Positions 15,461 through 23,374 are shown, counted from the stretch's first letter. The stretch: 36,353 nt of DNA from an uncultured Oscillospiraceae bacterium (GCA_958366985.1 CATXDC010000019.1:1-36353), one strand, 5' to 3'. Numbers and translations: made by a program. Notes: generated by a model from the letters alone, not told the origin.

Positions 15461-16056
15461 TTTTTCTTCTCCTTTCTCAGCTTTATGAGGGCATTAATAA
15501 TTCCCACAGCAGCTGCGGCTAAGATAATATATATAACGTTTATTTCAAAGAAAAAGGTTGCGGTAAAAGCGGCAATCATAACTGCAATGTGAAGAAAAGA
15601 ACGCTCCTTTATAACCTTTGAACCCAGTGAGCATACAACATCCATAATGACTGCCGCAACACCTGCCTGCATTCCCTTCAGAACTAAAGCAACATATTTA
15701 TTTGAAGCAAAAGCGGCATAGAAAAATGAAATTACTGACAGTATTATCATGGGAGGTAAAATTGTGCCAAGGGTTGCAACTATCATCCCGGCAAAGCCTG
15801 CAACACGCCATCCTACAAGTATTGCGGCATTTACGGCGATTGCACCGGGAGATGACTGGGCAAGGGCAGTAAGATCAAGCATTTCCTGTTCGTCAATCCA
15901 GTGAAGCTCATCCACAAACTTCCTTTTCATGAAGGTTATTATTACGAAGCCTCCGCCAAAAGTGAAGCTGCTTATGTAAAGGGTGCTGAGAAACAGCTTC
16001 AGCAGAGTTTTGCTTTTCTTTTCGTTATTGAGCTGTGGCTTTGTTTCCTTTTCCAA
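15457..16056 (-). CDS. Chromate transporter family protein, short subunit 1
   Basis: 199 residues starting at TTG 16056, which is eight bases past AAGGAG; a GTG at 16065 abuts the ribosome binding site and is less likely. It shows the CHR motifs SFTFGGGFVIITFMKRKF and LAQSSPGAIAVNAAILVG plus about five hydrophobic segments. It has a lysine-rich cytoplasmic N-terminal tail and a KKK C-terminus. It pairs with the overlapping downstream half to make a complete antiparallel transporter. First gene of the chr-chr-metallophosphoesterase operon. Confidence 0.88.
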   Translation of the reverse strand: MEKETKPQLNNEKKSKTLLKLFLSTLYISSFTFGGGFVIITFMKRKFVDELHWIDEQEMLDLTALAQSSPGAIAVNAAILVGWRVAGFAGMIVATLGTILPPMIILSVISFFYAAFASNKYVALVLKGMQAGVAAVIMDVVCSLGSKVIKERSFLHIAVMIAAFTATFFFEINVIYIILAAAAVGIINALIKLRKEKKK

Positions 16057-16092
16057 TAAGTTCACTCCTTAAAGGTGAATTTGTTAAAGAAT

Positions 16093-16121
16093 ATTATAGT
16101 GTGATATGAGAATTTTTTCCA
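16093..16121 (-). promoter_or_regulatory. Promoter of the chromate-transporter/phosphoesterase operon
   Basis: Minus strand TGGAAA (16116-16121), 17-base spacer, TATAAT (16093-16098), about 30 bases before the TTG start. Confidence 0.6.
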
Positions 16122-16158
16122 GTGCTATTAAAATTCAGATACAAATTTTAAAAAAATA

Positions 16159-16179
16159 AAATCCCCGATGTGGGGATTT
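16159..16179 (-). terminator. Rho-independent terminator downstream of znuB
   Basis: 8-bp stem AAATCCCC / GGGGATTT with a 5-base loop. On the minus strand it is followed by TATTTTTTT. It separates the znu transcript from the chromate-transporter promoter. Confidence 0.8.
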
Positions 16180-16293
16180 GTGCAAAGTTGGTTTTAAATT
16201 TTAATGGGAAATCCTTGATAGGGTTTCCCACGAAAAACAGTCCACCGGACTATTTTTTCTCCCTTCCTGATCTTTTTTAAGCTAAAGGTATTT

Positions 16294-16394
16294 CGTCATC
16301 TGCGGATGACGAGGAAGGGCTTTGCACCTTCACCCCGCAACCTTTTTAAAAAGGTTGACGAAAACTTTAGTGTGTATCTCGGGAAGTTTTCGTC
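16294..16394. repeat. Cluster of three perfect inverted repeats downstream of znuB
   Basis: CGTCATC-TGCG-GATGACG at 16294-16311, the 18-bp palindrome AACCTTTTTAAAAAGGTT at 16339-16356, and 11-bp arms GACGAAAACTT / AAGTTTTCGTC at 16357-16394 (16-base loop). The last begins 8 bases after the znuB stop and may also act in 3'-end formation. The stretch 16180-16400 has no credible gene. Its make-up suggests a dispersed intergenic palindromic element. Confidence 0.6.
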
Positions 16395-16401
16395 AGATTT
16401 T

Positions 16402-17238
16402 TCACTTTTTTCTTCTGAAAATATATGAGATAAAAAACAGTATCGCTGAGATGAGTACAATTGTAGCTCCTGCGGAGGTATTGAGATAAAATGAGGAAAT
16501 AACTCCTCCGAGGCCGGCCACAAGTGAAATTCCTACCGATGAAAAAAGATACTGCCTTGAGTTTGTTGAAAAGTTTCTGGTGCAGGCGGCAGGGAGAATG
16601 AGCATTGAGTTAATGAGGAGTACGCCTACCCATTTAATAGATAGCATAACCACTACCGCTACAAGTACCACAAATATATTTTCAATAAGTGCTACTCTTA
16701 CTCCACGGCTTGCCGCAAGCTCACGGTTTATGCTTACAAGAGTGAGTTTGTTGTATATGAATGCCCAGATTATTGTGACGCATACAAGAGTTGCTGCAAG
16801 AATAAGGATTTCCGAAGAAGTGACACTTAAAATATCACCTATAAGATAGGAGGAATATTTTGAAAATCCGCCGCCAACGGAAAGGATGACAAGACCCAAA
16901 GCTATAGCAGCCGAGGAAAAAACGCTAATAACCGTATCAGCGGAAGCAGTTCCGGCGGAGCGGACTTTTGTAATGATAAGAGCCAAAAGTATTCCGAAAG
17001 CCACCATGCTTACAAGCTCGTTGTCAACGCCTAAAATGACGCCTAAAGCAATACCCGTAAGAGCCGAGTGACCGAGAGCATCGGAAAAGAACGCCATATT
17101 GTGGTTTACCGCCATTGTGCCAAGCATTCCTAAAAGGGGAGTTATGAGCAGCACCGCAAGAAGAGCGTTTTTCATAAAATCGTACTGAACCCAGGTGAAG
17201 GGAAGTAGCGTTTCCATAATATTATATATAAATTCCAT
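16402..17238 (-). CDS. znuB: Zinc ABC transporter permease (ZnuB/AdcB-like)
   Basis: 278 residues from ATG 17238 (GTGAGG six bases upstream). About eight to nine hydrophobic segments and the ABC-3 permease pattern: GTMAVNHNMAFFSDALGHSALTGIALG near the N-terminus and WVGVLLINSMLILPAACTRNF near residue 215. It forms the membrane channel for metal import with the ZnuC ATPase and ZnuA binding protein encoded upstream in the same operon, 67 bases away. Expression should follow the Zur operator ahead of znuA. Confidence 0.92.
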   Translation of the reverse strand: MEFIYNIMETLLPFTWVQYDFMKNALLAVLLITPLLGMLGTMAVNHNMAFFSDALGHSALTGIALGVILGVDNELVSMVAFGILLALIITKVRSAGTASADTVISVFSSAAIALGLVILSVGGGFSKYSSYLIGDILSVTSSEILILAATLVCVTIIWAFIYNKLTLVSINRELAASRGVRVALIENIFVVLVAVVVMLSIKWVGVLLINSMLILPAACTRNFSTNSRQYLFSSVGISLVAGLGGVISSFYLNTSAGATIVLISAILFFISYIFRRKK

Positions 17239-17305
17239 TTTAAACCTCACACAGCATTAAAGCCTAAAGTTATTGTCCTTGTTTTTTTATAGTCTCTTTG
17301 TATAT

Positions 17306-18040
17306 TTACGCTGTTCCGCCGAAAGCTCTGCGGAATTCCTCAGAACCGAAAATTTCTTCCACACTGCCGGAAATAAGTCCGCCACGATGTAAAAGCAGCA
17401 CTTTATCTGCATACTGACGCACAAGGTCAAGGTCATGGGATACCATTACGATAGCCATATGATAAGTTTTTCTCAAATCTGCAACCTGTTTGTAGAACTG
17501 TTCGGAGCCGACGGTATCGACGCCGGAAACAGGCTCATCAAGGATAAGCAGCTCCGGCACAGGATAAAGAGCCTGACAGAGCATTACACGCTGAAGTTCA
17601 CCGCCGGAAAGCATACCAAGTGAGCGGTTTGAAAGGTCTTTGCAGCCTGATTTTTCCAAATCCGCCATAACCTGAGCTTTTTCTCTCTTTCTTCCTCCCA
17701 GCCATACGGGGAAAGAGGTGCGTCCCGCAAGGAGAAAATCCATAACGCTCATGGGAGAGCTGCGGTCAAATTCCAGATACTGAGGTACGTATCCGATTTT
17801 GATTTTTTCTATCACATCTCCGCTATGGGAGGCGTATTTTACGGAACCGCTGTGGCGTATTTCACCTAAAATACTTTTTAAAAGAGTTGTTTTACCTGCT
17901 CCATTTACACCGATAAGCGCCGTAAGCTGACCGCAGTGCATGTCAAAGCTTATGTTATCAAGAAGCAGATCTCTGCCTTTTTTTACTGTAAGATTTTTTA
18001 TTTCCACGCTGCAAAGTCCGCAGCCGTTTTCAGCTTTCAT
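17306..18040 (-). CDS. znuC: Zinc ABC transporter ATP-binding protein
   Basis: 244 residues. Walker A GVNGAGKTTLLKS near residue 42, Q-loop region VPQYLEFDR, signature LSGGELQRVMLC near 143, Walker B LLILDEPVSGVD and H-loop VMVSHDL. It powers the ZnuB permease. The ATG overlaps the znuA stop by 4 bases, so translation is coupled. The N-terminal extension MKAENGCGLC has two Cys residues not typical of the family; they could bind metal, but there is no direct evidence. Confidence 0.94.
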   Translation of the reverse strand: MKAENGCGLCSVEIKNLTVKKGRDLLLDNISFDMHCGQLTALIGVNGAGKTTLLKSILGEIRHSGSVKYASHSGDVIEKIKIGYVPQYLEFDRSSPMSVMDFLLAGRTSFPVWLGGRKREKAQVMADLEKSGCKDLSNRSLGMLSGGELQRVMLCQALYPVPELLILDEPVSGVDTVGSEQFYKQVADLRKTYHMAIVMVSHDLDLVRQYADKVLLLHRGGLISGSVEEIFGSEEFRRAFGGTA

Positions 18041-18972
18041 GAAAGCACCGCCTTTTTGATTGTTTCGCAGTTTTCGAGCATTATTTTTTCGTAGGAATCC
18101 TTTGCTCCGTCTCCGCTTGTAACGGGATTGAGAGTGTAAACAGGCACTCCGGTTTCCTTTGATAAAACCTCTGCGCTGGAGCCCTGATAATCCGGCTCAG
18201 TAAAAATTGCTTTGATATCCTTTGATTTTATAAGTTCAGTAAGACGTACAAGCTCTTTTGTACCGGGTTCGGCTCCGTCGTCGCTGTCAACGCTGGCGGC
18301 AAAGCTCAGGGAATAGTCGGCGGCAAAATAGTCATATGCCTCATGGAAAGAAATAAATTCGGCTCCTTTGCAGGAAGCAAGTTCTGATTTTATTTTGCTG
18401 TTAAGGGCATCAAGCTTTTGAAGATAAATTTTTAGGTTATCGGAAATTTTTTCCTCATATTGTGGAAAGACTTTTATGAGCCCCTGTGCTATATTTTCTG
18501 TCTGTTTTGCGGCATTTTTCGGGGACATCCATATGTGAGCGTTTCCGCTGTGGTCATGGTCGTGGCCGTGTTCCTCTTCTGCTTCGTGATCATGGTCATC
18601 CTCTTCATCTGCACCGATTATCTCAATGCCAACGGAAGAATCTATAACGGGAGCATCGGACATTTCCGCTGCTTTTTCCAGGAATTCTTCCATTCCCGCA
18701 CCGTTTATTACAACGGCTTTTGCCGCCGCAAGGGCTTTCATATCCTTTGGCATGAGGGTATAATCATGTAAACAGCCGTTATGGTTTTCGGTCATGTTGA
18801 CTATCTCGATGTCATCAATTCCGTCAAGGAGATTTAAGGTGAAAATGTACACTGGATAAAAGGTTGTAAGCACAATGTTTTTGTCTTTATTTTCCTGACT
18901 GTCCGTGCAGCCGGCAAATACTAAGGAAAAAAGAAGCGATAAAGACAGAAAAACAGAAACAATTTTTTTCAT
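18037..18972 (-). CDS. znuA: Zinc ABC transporter substrate-binding lipoprotein
   Basis: 311 residues. The signal peptide ends in a lipobox (LVFAGC), so the mature protein is a lipid-anchored surface protein. The cluster A-I metal-binding fold is intact, with metal-ligand His residues in NHNGCLHDY, AHIWMSP and ISFHEAYDYF and an Asp/Glu near FTEPDY. Between residues about 130 and 150 there is a His/Asp-rich loop (DHDHEAEEEHGHDHDH), a hallmark of zinc rather than manganese binding proteins. First gene of znuA-znuC-znuB and divergent from the Zur-type repressor across a shared palindrome. Confidence 0.94.
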   Translation of the reverse strand: MKKIVSVFLSLSLLFSLVFAGCTDSQENKDKNIVLTTFYPVYIFTLNLLDGIDDIEIVNMTENHNGCLHDYTLMPKDMKALAAAKAVVINGAGMEEFLEKAAEMSDAPVIDSSVGIEIIGADEEDDHDHEAEEEHGHDHDHSGNAHIWMSPKNAAKQTENIAQGLIKVFPQYEEKISDNLKIYLQKLDALNSKIKSELASCKGAEFISFHEAYDYFAADYSLSFAASVDSDDGAEPGTKELVRLTELIKSKDIKAIFTEPDYQGSSAEVLSKETGVPVYTLNPVTSGDGAKDSYEKIMLENCETIKKAVLS

Positions 18973-19057
18973 TTTATATTTCGGATCTGCTTTATTTTAA
19001 GCAATGCCTTTCTTAAATTTAAACTTATTTACTGTAAAAGCTCTGAAAATAAAAAAG

Positions 19058-19082
19058 CTTATTGCAAATCAGTTGCAATAAG
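19058..19082. promoter_or_regulatory. Shared Zur operator between znuA and zur
   Basis: Perfect 10-bp inverted repeat CTTATTGCAA / TTGCAATAAG around the 5-base centre ATCAG. It covers the -35 and spacer of the zur promoter and lies where RNA polymerase would bind for znuA, so the Zur repressor can control both directions. Fur-family proteins bind such A/T-flanked dyads; the exact consensus for this lineage is not known to me. Confidence 0.82.
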
Positions 19083-19090
19083 TATATAAT
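19062..19090 (+). promoter_or_regulatory. Promoter of zur overlapping its operator
   Basis: TTGCAA (19062-19067), exactly 17 bases, then TATAAT (19085-19090). The -35 box is the inner part of the left operator arm. This predicts autoregulation. Confidence 0.7.
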
Positions 19091-19137
19091 GAAACAACAG
19101 ATATGTCAACAATCCAAAAGGCAAAGAGGTGGAAAAT

Positions 19138-19554
19138 GTGGAAAAAACACGCCGTCAAACGCCGAGAAAAAAGGCGATTTCTGAAATTATAGAAAATTCC
19201 TGTGAGCCAATGACAGCAGAGGAGATTTTTGAAAAGGTCAGTCCGCTTTTTGAGAATCTTGCAATAACGACTGTTTATCGAACTTTGGATGCAATGGAGC
19301 AGAGCGGAGAGATAAACCGCAGTATTTATGATGACGGCGTTGCAAGATATGTTTGCAGCAAGACCCACCGCCATTTTCTGACCTGTCTCAAGTGCCGTAA
19401 ATCAGTTGCAATAGAGGGATGTCCCTTTGAGTCGGCAGAGGAAGAGATCTGCCAAAAGACAGGTTTTAAAATTTCAAAGCATAAAGTAGAGTTGTTTGGG
19501 TACTGTCCCGAATGTCAGCAAACTGAGTTTGAAGGCAAGTCGCACACCGAATGA
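19138..19554 (+). CDS. zur: Fur-family zinc uptake repressor (Zur-like)
   Basis: 138 residues from GTG 19138, chosen because AGAGGTGG lies six bases upstream; the GTG at 19129 falls inside that site. Winged-helix DNA-binding domain (to about residue 68, with TTVYRTLDAM in the recognition helix), then a dimer domain with a regulatory-metal motif (KTHRHFLTC). The structural zinc site is formed by Cys83-Cys86 and Cys123-Cys126. It lies divergent from znuACB and shares an operator with it, which argues for zinc rather than iron sensing. The last 12 codons (from Gln127, base 19516) are part of a repeat whose second copy begins at 19609, so the tail is repeat-derived and unlikely to be needed for the fold. 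Confidence 0.9.
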   Translation: MEKTRRQTPRKKAISEIIENSCEPMTAEEIFEKVSPLFENLAITTVYRTLDAMEQSGEINRSIYDDGVARYVCSKTHRHFLTCLKCRKSVAIEGCPFESAEEEICQKTGFKISKHKVELFGYCPECQQTEFEGKSHTE

Positions 19555-19975
19555 CGGTAATGAACAACTATAAGTGCCTGCGGGCAGGTTGAACCTGCAC
19601 ACAATTCGCAGCAAACTGAGTTTGCTGGCAAGTCGCACACTAACTTACAGAAATAAGAAAATATAACCGCCTGCGGCGGATTGAATCCGCAAACAATTCG
19701 CACATGGACTTACAGTAAGAAATAAATATAATTGCCTGCGCCAAAGTTTCTGTAAGGCGAAAAGAAGAAACCAAATAATCTCACAAAACTAATTTACCGA
19801 CAGCCGCCCACGTCGGCAGCAGGTTAGACCTGCACATAATCCGAACACCGAGATACGGCGCACTAAAGCATAAGTGCCTGCGGCAGATCGAATCTGCATA
19901 CATTTTGCACACGGACTGACGGCAATAAAAACCTTAACTGCCTGCACCTAAGCCACTCACTAAAATTAATAAAAG
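19516..19975. repeat. Degenerate palindromic repeat array downstream of and entering zur
   Basis: A unit starting CAGCAAACTGAGTTTG at 19516 recurs at 19609 (93-base period). Each unit ends with a hairpin near its 3' side: GCAGGTTGAACCTGC (19584-19598), GCGGATTGAATCCGC (19675-19689), GCAGGTTAGACCTGC (about 19818-19832), GCAGATCGAATCTGC (about 19883-19897). Stem bases change in pairs, keeping the hairpin. TGCCTGCGG-like boxes precede most stems, and further degenerate parts run to about 19950. The whole 19555-19975 stretch has no convincing gene. Hairpin coordinates may be off by a base. Confidence 0.72.
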
Positions 19976-19983
19976 AAAAACAA

Positions 19984-20018
19984 CCGTCTGCTTTTAAGGT
20001 TTAACCTTTTGCAGACGG
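19984..20018. terminator. Bidirectional terminator between the zur repeat region and the PH-domain gene
   Basis: Outer stem CCGTCTGC / GCAGACGG plus an inner AAGG/CCTT stem. Plus strand continues CTTTTTTAG, minus strand GGTTGTTTTTCTTTT. It can end the zur transcript, which would include the repeat array, and the convergent PH-domain gene. Confidence 0.82.
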
Positions 20019-20064
20019 CTTTTTTAGTATGTGGACTATTAAATTTTGTGAGTAAGCTGAAAAC

Positions 20065-20499
20065 TCAGTCCTCGGAATCCGAGCCGTTTTCCTTTTGCTT
20101 GAGCTTTAATTCCGTGACAAAATCAAACTTATCTTTAGGTGATACAATGAGATTTTTCTTTTTGCCGTTTTTAAAATAAGTTATAACCAGTCTGTCTCTT
20201 GAAAGGGCAGCTGAATCCCCTGTAACAGAGCCGGGCTGGCAGGACACTATCATGTTATAAGGGATAACTTTTTTTGAAAAGAGACCGCTTCTCACTGTAA
20301 GAGCATCGTCGCCCATAATGTAATATGTCATAAGATAGGTGGGAAGCAGGAACAGGAAAAACATAAGTCCGAACATAATCGCCGCAAGGAGCATAGTGGG
20401 ATTTCCGTAAGTTCCGGCAAAAATTACATAGCCGGTAAAGATAGCGAAAATAACAACGCAAAGGTGAAACCACCAGTCAATTTTTGATTTATACTTCAT
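20065..20499 (-). CDS. Small membrane protein with a bacterial PH domain
   Basis: 144 residues. Two hydrophobic segments near residues 12-30 and 34-56 are followed by a short beta-rich domain starting YYIMGDDALTVRSGLFSKKVIPYNMI, the pattern of bacterial pleckstrin-homology (bPH, DUF1200-like) proteins. The C-terminal end is charged and acidic. Such proteins are membrane-associated with no known enzymatic role. Start ATG 20499 follows AAGGAG by ten bases. No operon partner: the aldolase gene upstream ends in a terminator. Confidence 0.78.
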   Translation of the reverse strand: MKYKSKIDWWFHLCVVIFAIFTGYVIFAGTYGNPTMLLAAIMFGLMFFLFLLPTYLMTYYIMGDDALTVRSGLFSKKVIPYNMIVSCQPGSVTGDSAALSRDRLVITYFKNGKKKNLIVSPKDKFDFVTELKLKQKENGSDSED

Positions 20500-20531
20500 G
20501 TTTAAAGTGCTCCTTAAATAGATTTAAAAAA

Positions 20532-20558
20532 ACCGGAGAAGCGCTGAGCCTCTCCGGT
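20532..20558 (-). terminator. Rho-independent terminator of the aldolase gene
   Basis: 8-bp stem ACCGGAGA / TCTCCGGT with an 11-base loop, followed on the minus strand by TTTTTTT (complement of 20525-20531). Confidence 0.88.
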
Positions 20559-20574
20559 AAAGTTAAAGGTGTAA

Positions 20575-21510
20575 TTATGCCTTGTCAGCGCAGCCAAGAA
20601 CGGAGTTGATCTTATGCTCAACAACAGCCTTGATAGCGTCACGGGCAGGAGTAAGATACTGTCTGGGATCGAAGTGGCTGGGATTCTCTGCAAAGTGCTT
20701 ACGGATAGAAGCTGTCATTGCAAGACGGATATCGGAGTCAACGTTGATCTTGCAAACTGCCATGGAAGCAGCCTTGCGAAGCATATCCTCGGGGATACCG
20801 ATAGCATCGGGCATCTCTCCGCCGAAATCGTTGATCATCTTAACGTACTCAGGCATAACTGAGCTTGCGCCGTGGAGAACGATGGGGAATCCGGGAAGCT
20901 TCTTTGAAACTTCTTCGAGGATATCGAAACGAAGCTGGGGCTTCTGGCCGGGTTTGAATTTATATGCACCGTGGCTTGTACCGATTGCGATTGCAAGGGA
21001 GTCAACGCCTGTGCGTGTTACGAAATCGTAAACCTGCTCAGGATCAGTGTAGTGAGCATCCTCAGCGCTTACGTTAACTTCATCTTCAACGCCTGCAAGC
21101 TGTCCGAGCTCGCCCTCAACAACAACGCCGTGTGCGTGAGCGTACTCAACAACCTTCTTTGTAAGAGCAACGTTCTCCTCATAGGGATGAGCGGAACCGT
21201 CGATCATAACTGAAGTGAAGCCGCCGTCGATGCAGCTCTTGCAGGTCTCAAAATCGGGGCCGTGGTCAAGGTGAAGAGCGATGGGAAGACCTGTCTCTTC
21301 AACAGCAGCCTCAACAAGCTTTACAAGATAGCCGTGATGAGCATATTTTCTTGCGCCTGAAGAAACCTGAAGAATAACGGGAGCATTAAGCTCTTTGCAA
21401 GCAGCTGTAATTCCCTGAACGATTTCCATGTTGTTTACGTTGAAAGCGCCGATAGCGTATCCGCCTTCGTAAGCCTTCTTAAACATTTCTGTAGTAGTTA
21501 CAAGTGGCAT
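20575..21510 (-). CDS. fba: Class II fructose-bisphosphate aldolase
   Basis: 311 residues from ATG 21510, eight bases after AAAGGAG; the GTG three codons upstream overlaps that site. The metal-dependent TIM barrel shows GGYAIGAFNVNNMEIV at the start, LHLDHGPD (catalytic/zinc ligand region), the DGSAHPYEENVALTKKVV segment and LHGASSVMPEYV with a zinc-ligand His. It splits fructose-1,6-bisphosphate in glycolysis, using zinc. The promoter is a full consensus (see 21540-21568), and codon choice is strongly biased, as expected for an abundant enzyme. Single-gene transcript with its own terminator. Confidence 0.95.
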   Translation of the reverse strand: MPLVTTTEMFKKAYEGGYAIGAFNVNNMEIVQGITAACKELNAPVILQVSSGARKYAHHGYLVKLVEAAVEETGLPIALHLDHGPDFETCKSCIDGGFTSVMIDGSAHPYEENVALTKKVVEYAHAHGVVVEGELGQLAGVEDEVNVSAEDAHYTDPEQVYDFVTRTGVDSLAIAIGTSHGAYKFKPGQKPQLRFDILEEVSKKLPGFPIVLHGASSVMPEYVKMINDFGGEMPDAIGIPEDMLRKAASMAVCKINVDSDIRLAMTASIRKHFAENPSHFDPRQYLTPARDAIKAVVEHKINSVLGCADKA

Positions 21511-21539
21511 GTTAAACACTCCTTTTAATTTCTCGCTTT

Positions 21540-21568
21540 ATTATACCCCATTAATAGCTTATTGTCAA
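21540..21568 (-). promoter_or_regulatory. Full-consensus sigma-A promoter of fba
   Basis: Minus strand TTGACA (21563-21568), 17 bases, TATAAT (21540-21545): both hexamers perfect, fitting a highly expressed glycolytic gene. Confidence 0.88.
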
Positions 21569-21595
21569 AGCTTTAACATCTTAAACGAATGGGAT

Positions 21596-23341
21596 TTAGA
21601 AAAATAAAAATTTCTTCTTTTTACCGATGTCGTGGGTGTCGGTTATAGTGATGTGATCCGACTTGCATCCTTCAAGCTCAAGTACTGTTATCTCGTTGTC
21701 ATCTTGAAGGAGAACGCCGGGAAGATAAAGTGATTTCTGAGGTCCGATATCCCAGTATCTGCCGAGGTTGAAGCCGTTAATGAATACATATCCCTTTGTA
21801 AAGCCGTCAAGATGAACAAAGCAGTCGGCTCTTGAAGAGGTTCTGAAAGTTCCCTTTTTGAAAAGAGGATATCCGGTTCCGCCGGTATATCTGAAATTGC
21901 TGATGTTTGTAAGGGGAATAGAGAAAATCTCCCAGCCAAACATGACCTGATTGCCAAGGCGAATCTGAGAAACACCCTTGCGATCGTATATGTTTACGCC
22001 GTAGTTTATACGTCCCATTGACTCTACAAGTACGTCGATTTGAGCTTCGCCGTCGATTTTTCCAATATTTATGCACTGTTCTTCATCATTGCGATAAATA
22101 AGGCCTTTGTAATCGCCGTCTACAAAGATATATGCTCTGTCTCCGAGGCCGTCAAGGTAAAGCTTCTGATTATAGTATCCCTTAACCTTTTTGCGGTACA
22201 AAATAAGTCCGTGGAACTGATCGAGCTCTTCCATGGTTTTCGGGAATGCGCTTTCGTATTTGGTTGAAAGTGCTTCAAGGTTCTGCATAAGTGAAGCGGA
22301 CTGAATAAGCTTTACTTCACCGATATTCTGAAGCTCAGGCTCCGGTGGAAGCTTTGCAGGAGCAAGTCCTCTGTGCTGAAGAAGCACTTTTCGCACAGCG
22401 TGATATTTTGGAGTATATCCGCCCCATTCCGTAAGTAATGCGTCGTCATCGTAGCTTGTTACTGTGGGCTGATATGTCTTGTCAAAGTTTGCTCCGGAAT
22501 TGAAACCGAAGTTTGTGCCGCCGTGGAACATATAGAAACTGAAATTTCCGTCCTCTGAAAGCATGGCTTTAAGTTCGGGAATAACTGTTCTGTAAGAGCG
22601 GGAGTGATGTTTTTCGCCCCAGTGATCAAACCATCCGTTCCAGAATTCGCCGCACATGAGGGGAGCATCCGGCTGAATTTTTTCAAGTTCTCTGAAAGCT
22701 CCCTTTGAGTGTGAGCCGAAGTTTGCAACTTTGAAGACATGCGGCAGAGTTCCGCCGGAGAGCATCCAGTCACAGGGACCATCGGATGTGAACATCATAA
22801 CCTCGCATCCGCATTCCTTCATGAGGTTCTCAATAAAGGCAAGGTATTCCTTGTCGTTGCCGTAGCTGCCATATTCGTTTTCAACCTGCATTGCGATGAT
22901 GTTGCCGCCTTGGGTGACCTGATGGCTGTAAAGTCTTGAGAAAAGTTCTTTATAGAAATCTCTTACATGATCTGTGTAGCGGGGATCCATGCAGCGAATG
23001 CGCATATTTTTATCTTTGAGCAGCCATGAAGGAAGTCCTCCGAAATCCCATTCTGCGCAGATGTACGGACCGGGACGCACAATGGCATTAAGTCCCAGAT
23101 CCTGAGCGATATTTAAAAAGCGTTCAATGTCGAGCATTCCGGAAAAATCGAACTCGCCTTTTTTCGGCTCGTGAAGATTCCAGCACACATATGTTTCAAC
23201 CGTATTAAATCCGGCAAGTTTCAGTTTAAGGAGTCTGTCCTCCCAGTATTCAGGCAGTGTGCGGAAGTAGTGAATCGCACCTGCATAGATGTTAAATTTT
23301 TCTCCCTTGAGAAAAAAGTCTTTCCCCTTATGGGTAATCAA
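21596..23341 (-). CDS. Beta-galactosidase, GH35 family
   Basis: 581 residues from TTG 23341, which has AGAGGAGGG eight bases upstream. An ATG at 23383 reads in frame but lies upstream of the probable transcription start. The GH35 barrel starts with FFLKGEKFNIYAGAIHYFR; the acid/base Glu156 is in VENEYGSYG and the nucleophile Glu232 in CGEFWNGWFDHWG. The C-terminal half carries beta-sandwich domains, including GYVFINGFNLGRYWDIGPQKSLYLP typical of GH35. No signal peptide, so it acts in the cytoplasm on terminal beta-galactosides of imported oligosaccharides. It stands alone between fba and the GNAT gene. Confidence 0.93.
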   Translation of the reverse strand: MITHKGKDFFLKGEKFNIYAGAIHYFRTLPEYWEDRLLKLKLAGFNTVETYVCWNLHEPKKGEFDFSGMLDIERFLNIAQDLGLNAIVRPGPYICAEWDFGGLPSWLLKDKNMRIRCMDPRYTDHVRDFYKELFSRLYSHQVTQGGNIIAMQVENEYGSYGNDKEYLAFIENLMKECGCEVMMFTSDGPCDWMLSGGTLPHVFKVANFGSHSKGAFRELEKIQPDAPLMCGEFWNGWFDHWGEKHHSRSYRTVIPELKAMLSEDGNFSFYMFHGGTNFGFNSGANFDKTYQPTVTSYDDDALLTEWGGYTPKYHAVRKVLLQHRGLAPAKLPPEPELQNIGEVKLIQSASLMQNLEALSTKYESAFPKTMEELDQFHGLILYRKKVKGYYNQKLYLDGLGDRAYIFVDGDYKGLIYRNDEEQCINIGKIDGEAQIDVLVESMGRINYGVNIYDRKGVSQIRLGNQVMFGWEIFSIPLTNISNFRYTGGTGYPLFKKGTFRTSSRADCFVHLDGFTKGYVFINGFNLGRYWDIGPQKSLYLPGVLLQDDNEITVLELEGCKSDHITITDTHDIGKKKKFLFF

Positions 23342-23374
23342 AGTTAAACCCTCCTCTGTTAAGTTTTCGGCTTC

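Noticed and set aside
14897..16056. Chromate resistance function
   Set aside because: The family name alone does not show it; no chromate reductase or regulator is present.
19584..19690. tRNA T-arm-like stems (GCAGGTTGAACCTGC, GCGGATTGAATCCGC)
   Set aside because: Loops are five bases, not the tRNA seven, and no acceptor, D or anticodon arm lies at the right spacing.
19515..19703. Minus-strand 62-residue open reading frame in the repeat array
   Set aside because: It is built from repeat units, has no ribosome binding site and overlaps the zur end; it reflects the repeat pattern.
19516..19975. CRISPR array
   Set aside because: Repeats are degenerate and uneven in length with no unique, equal-sized spacers and no cas genes nearby.
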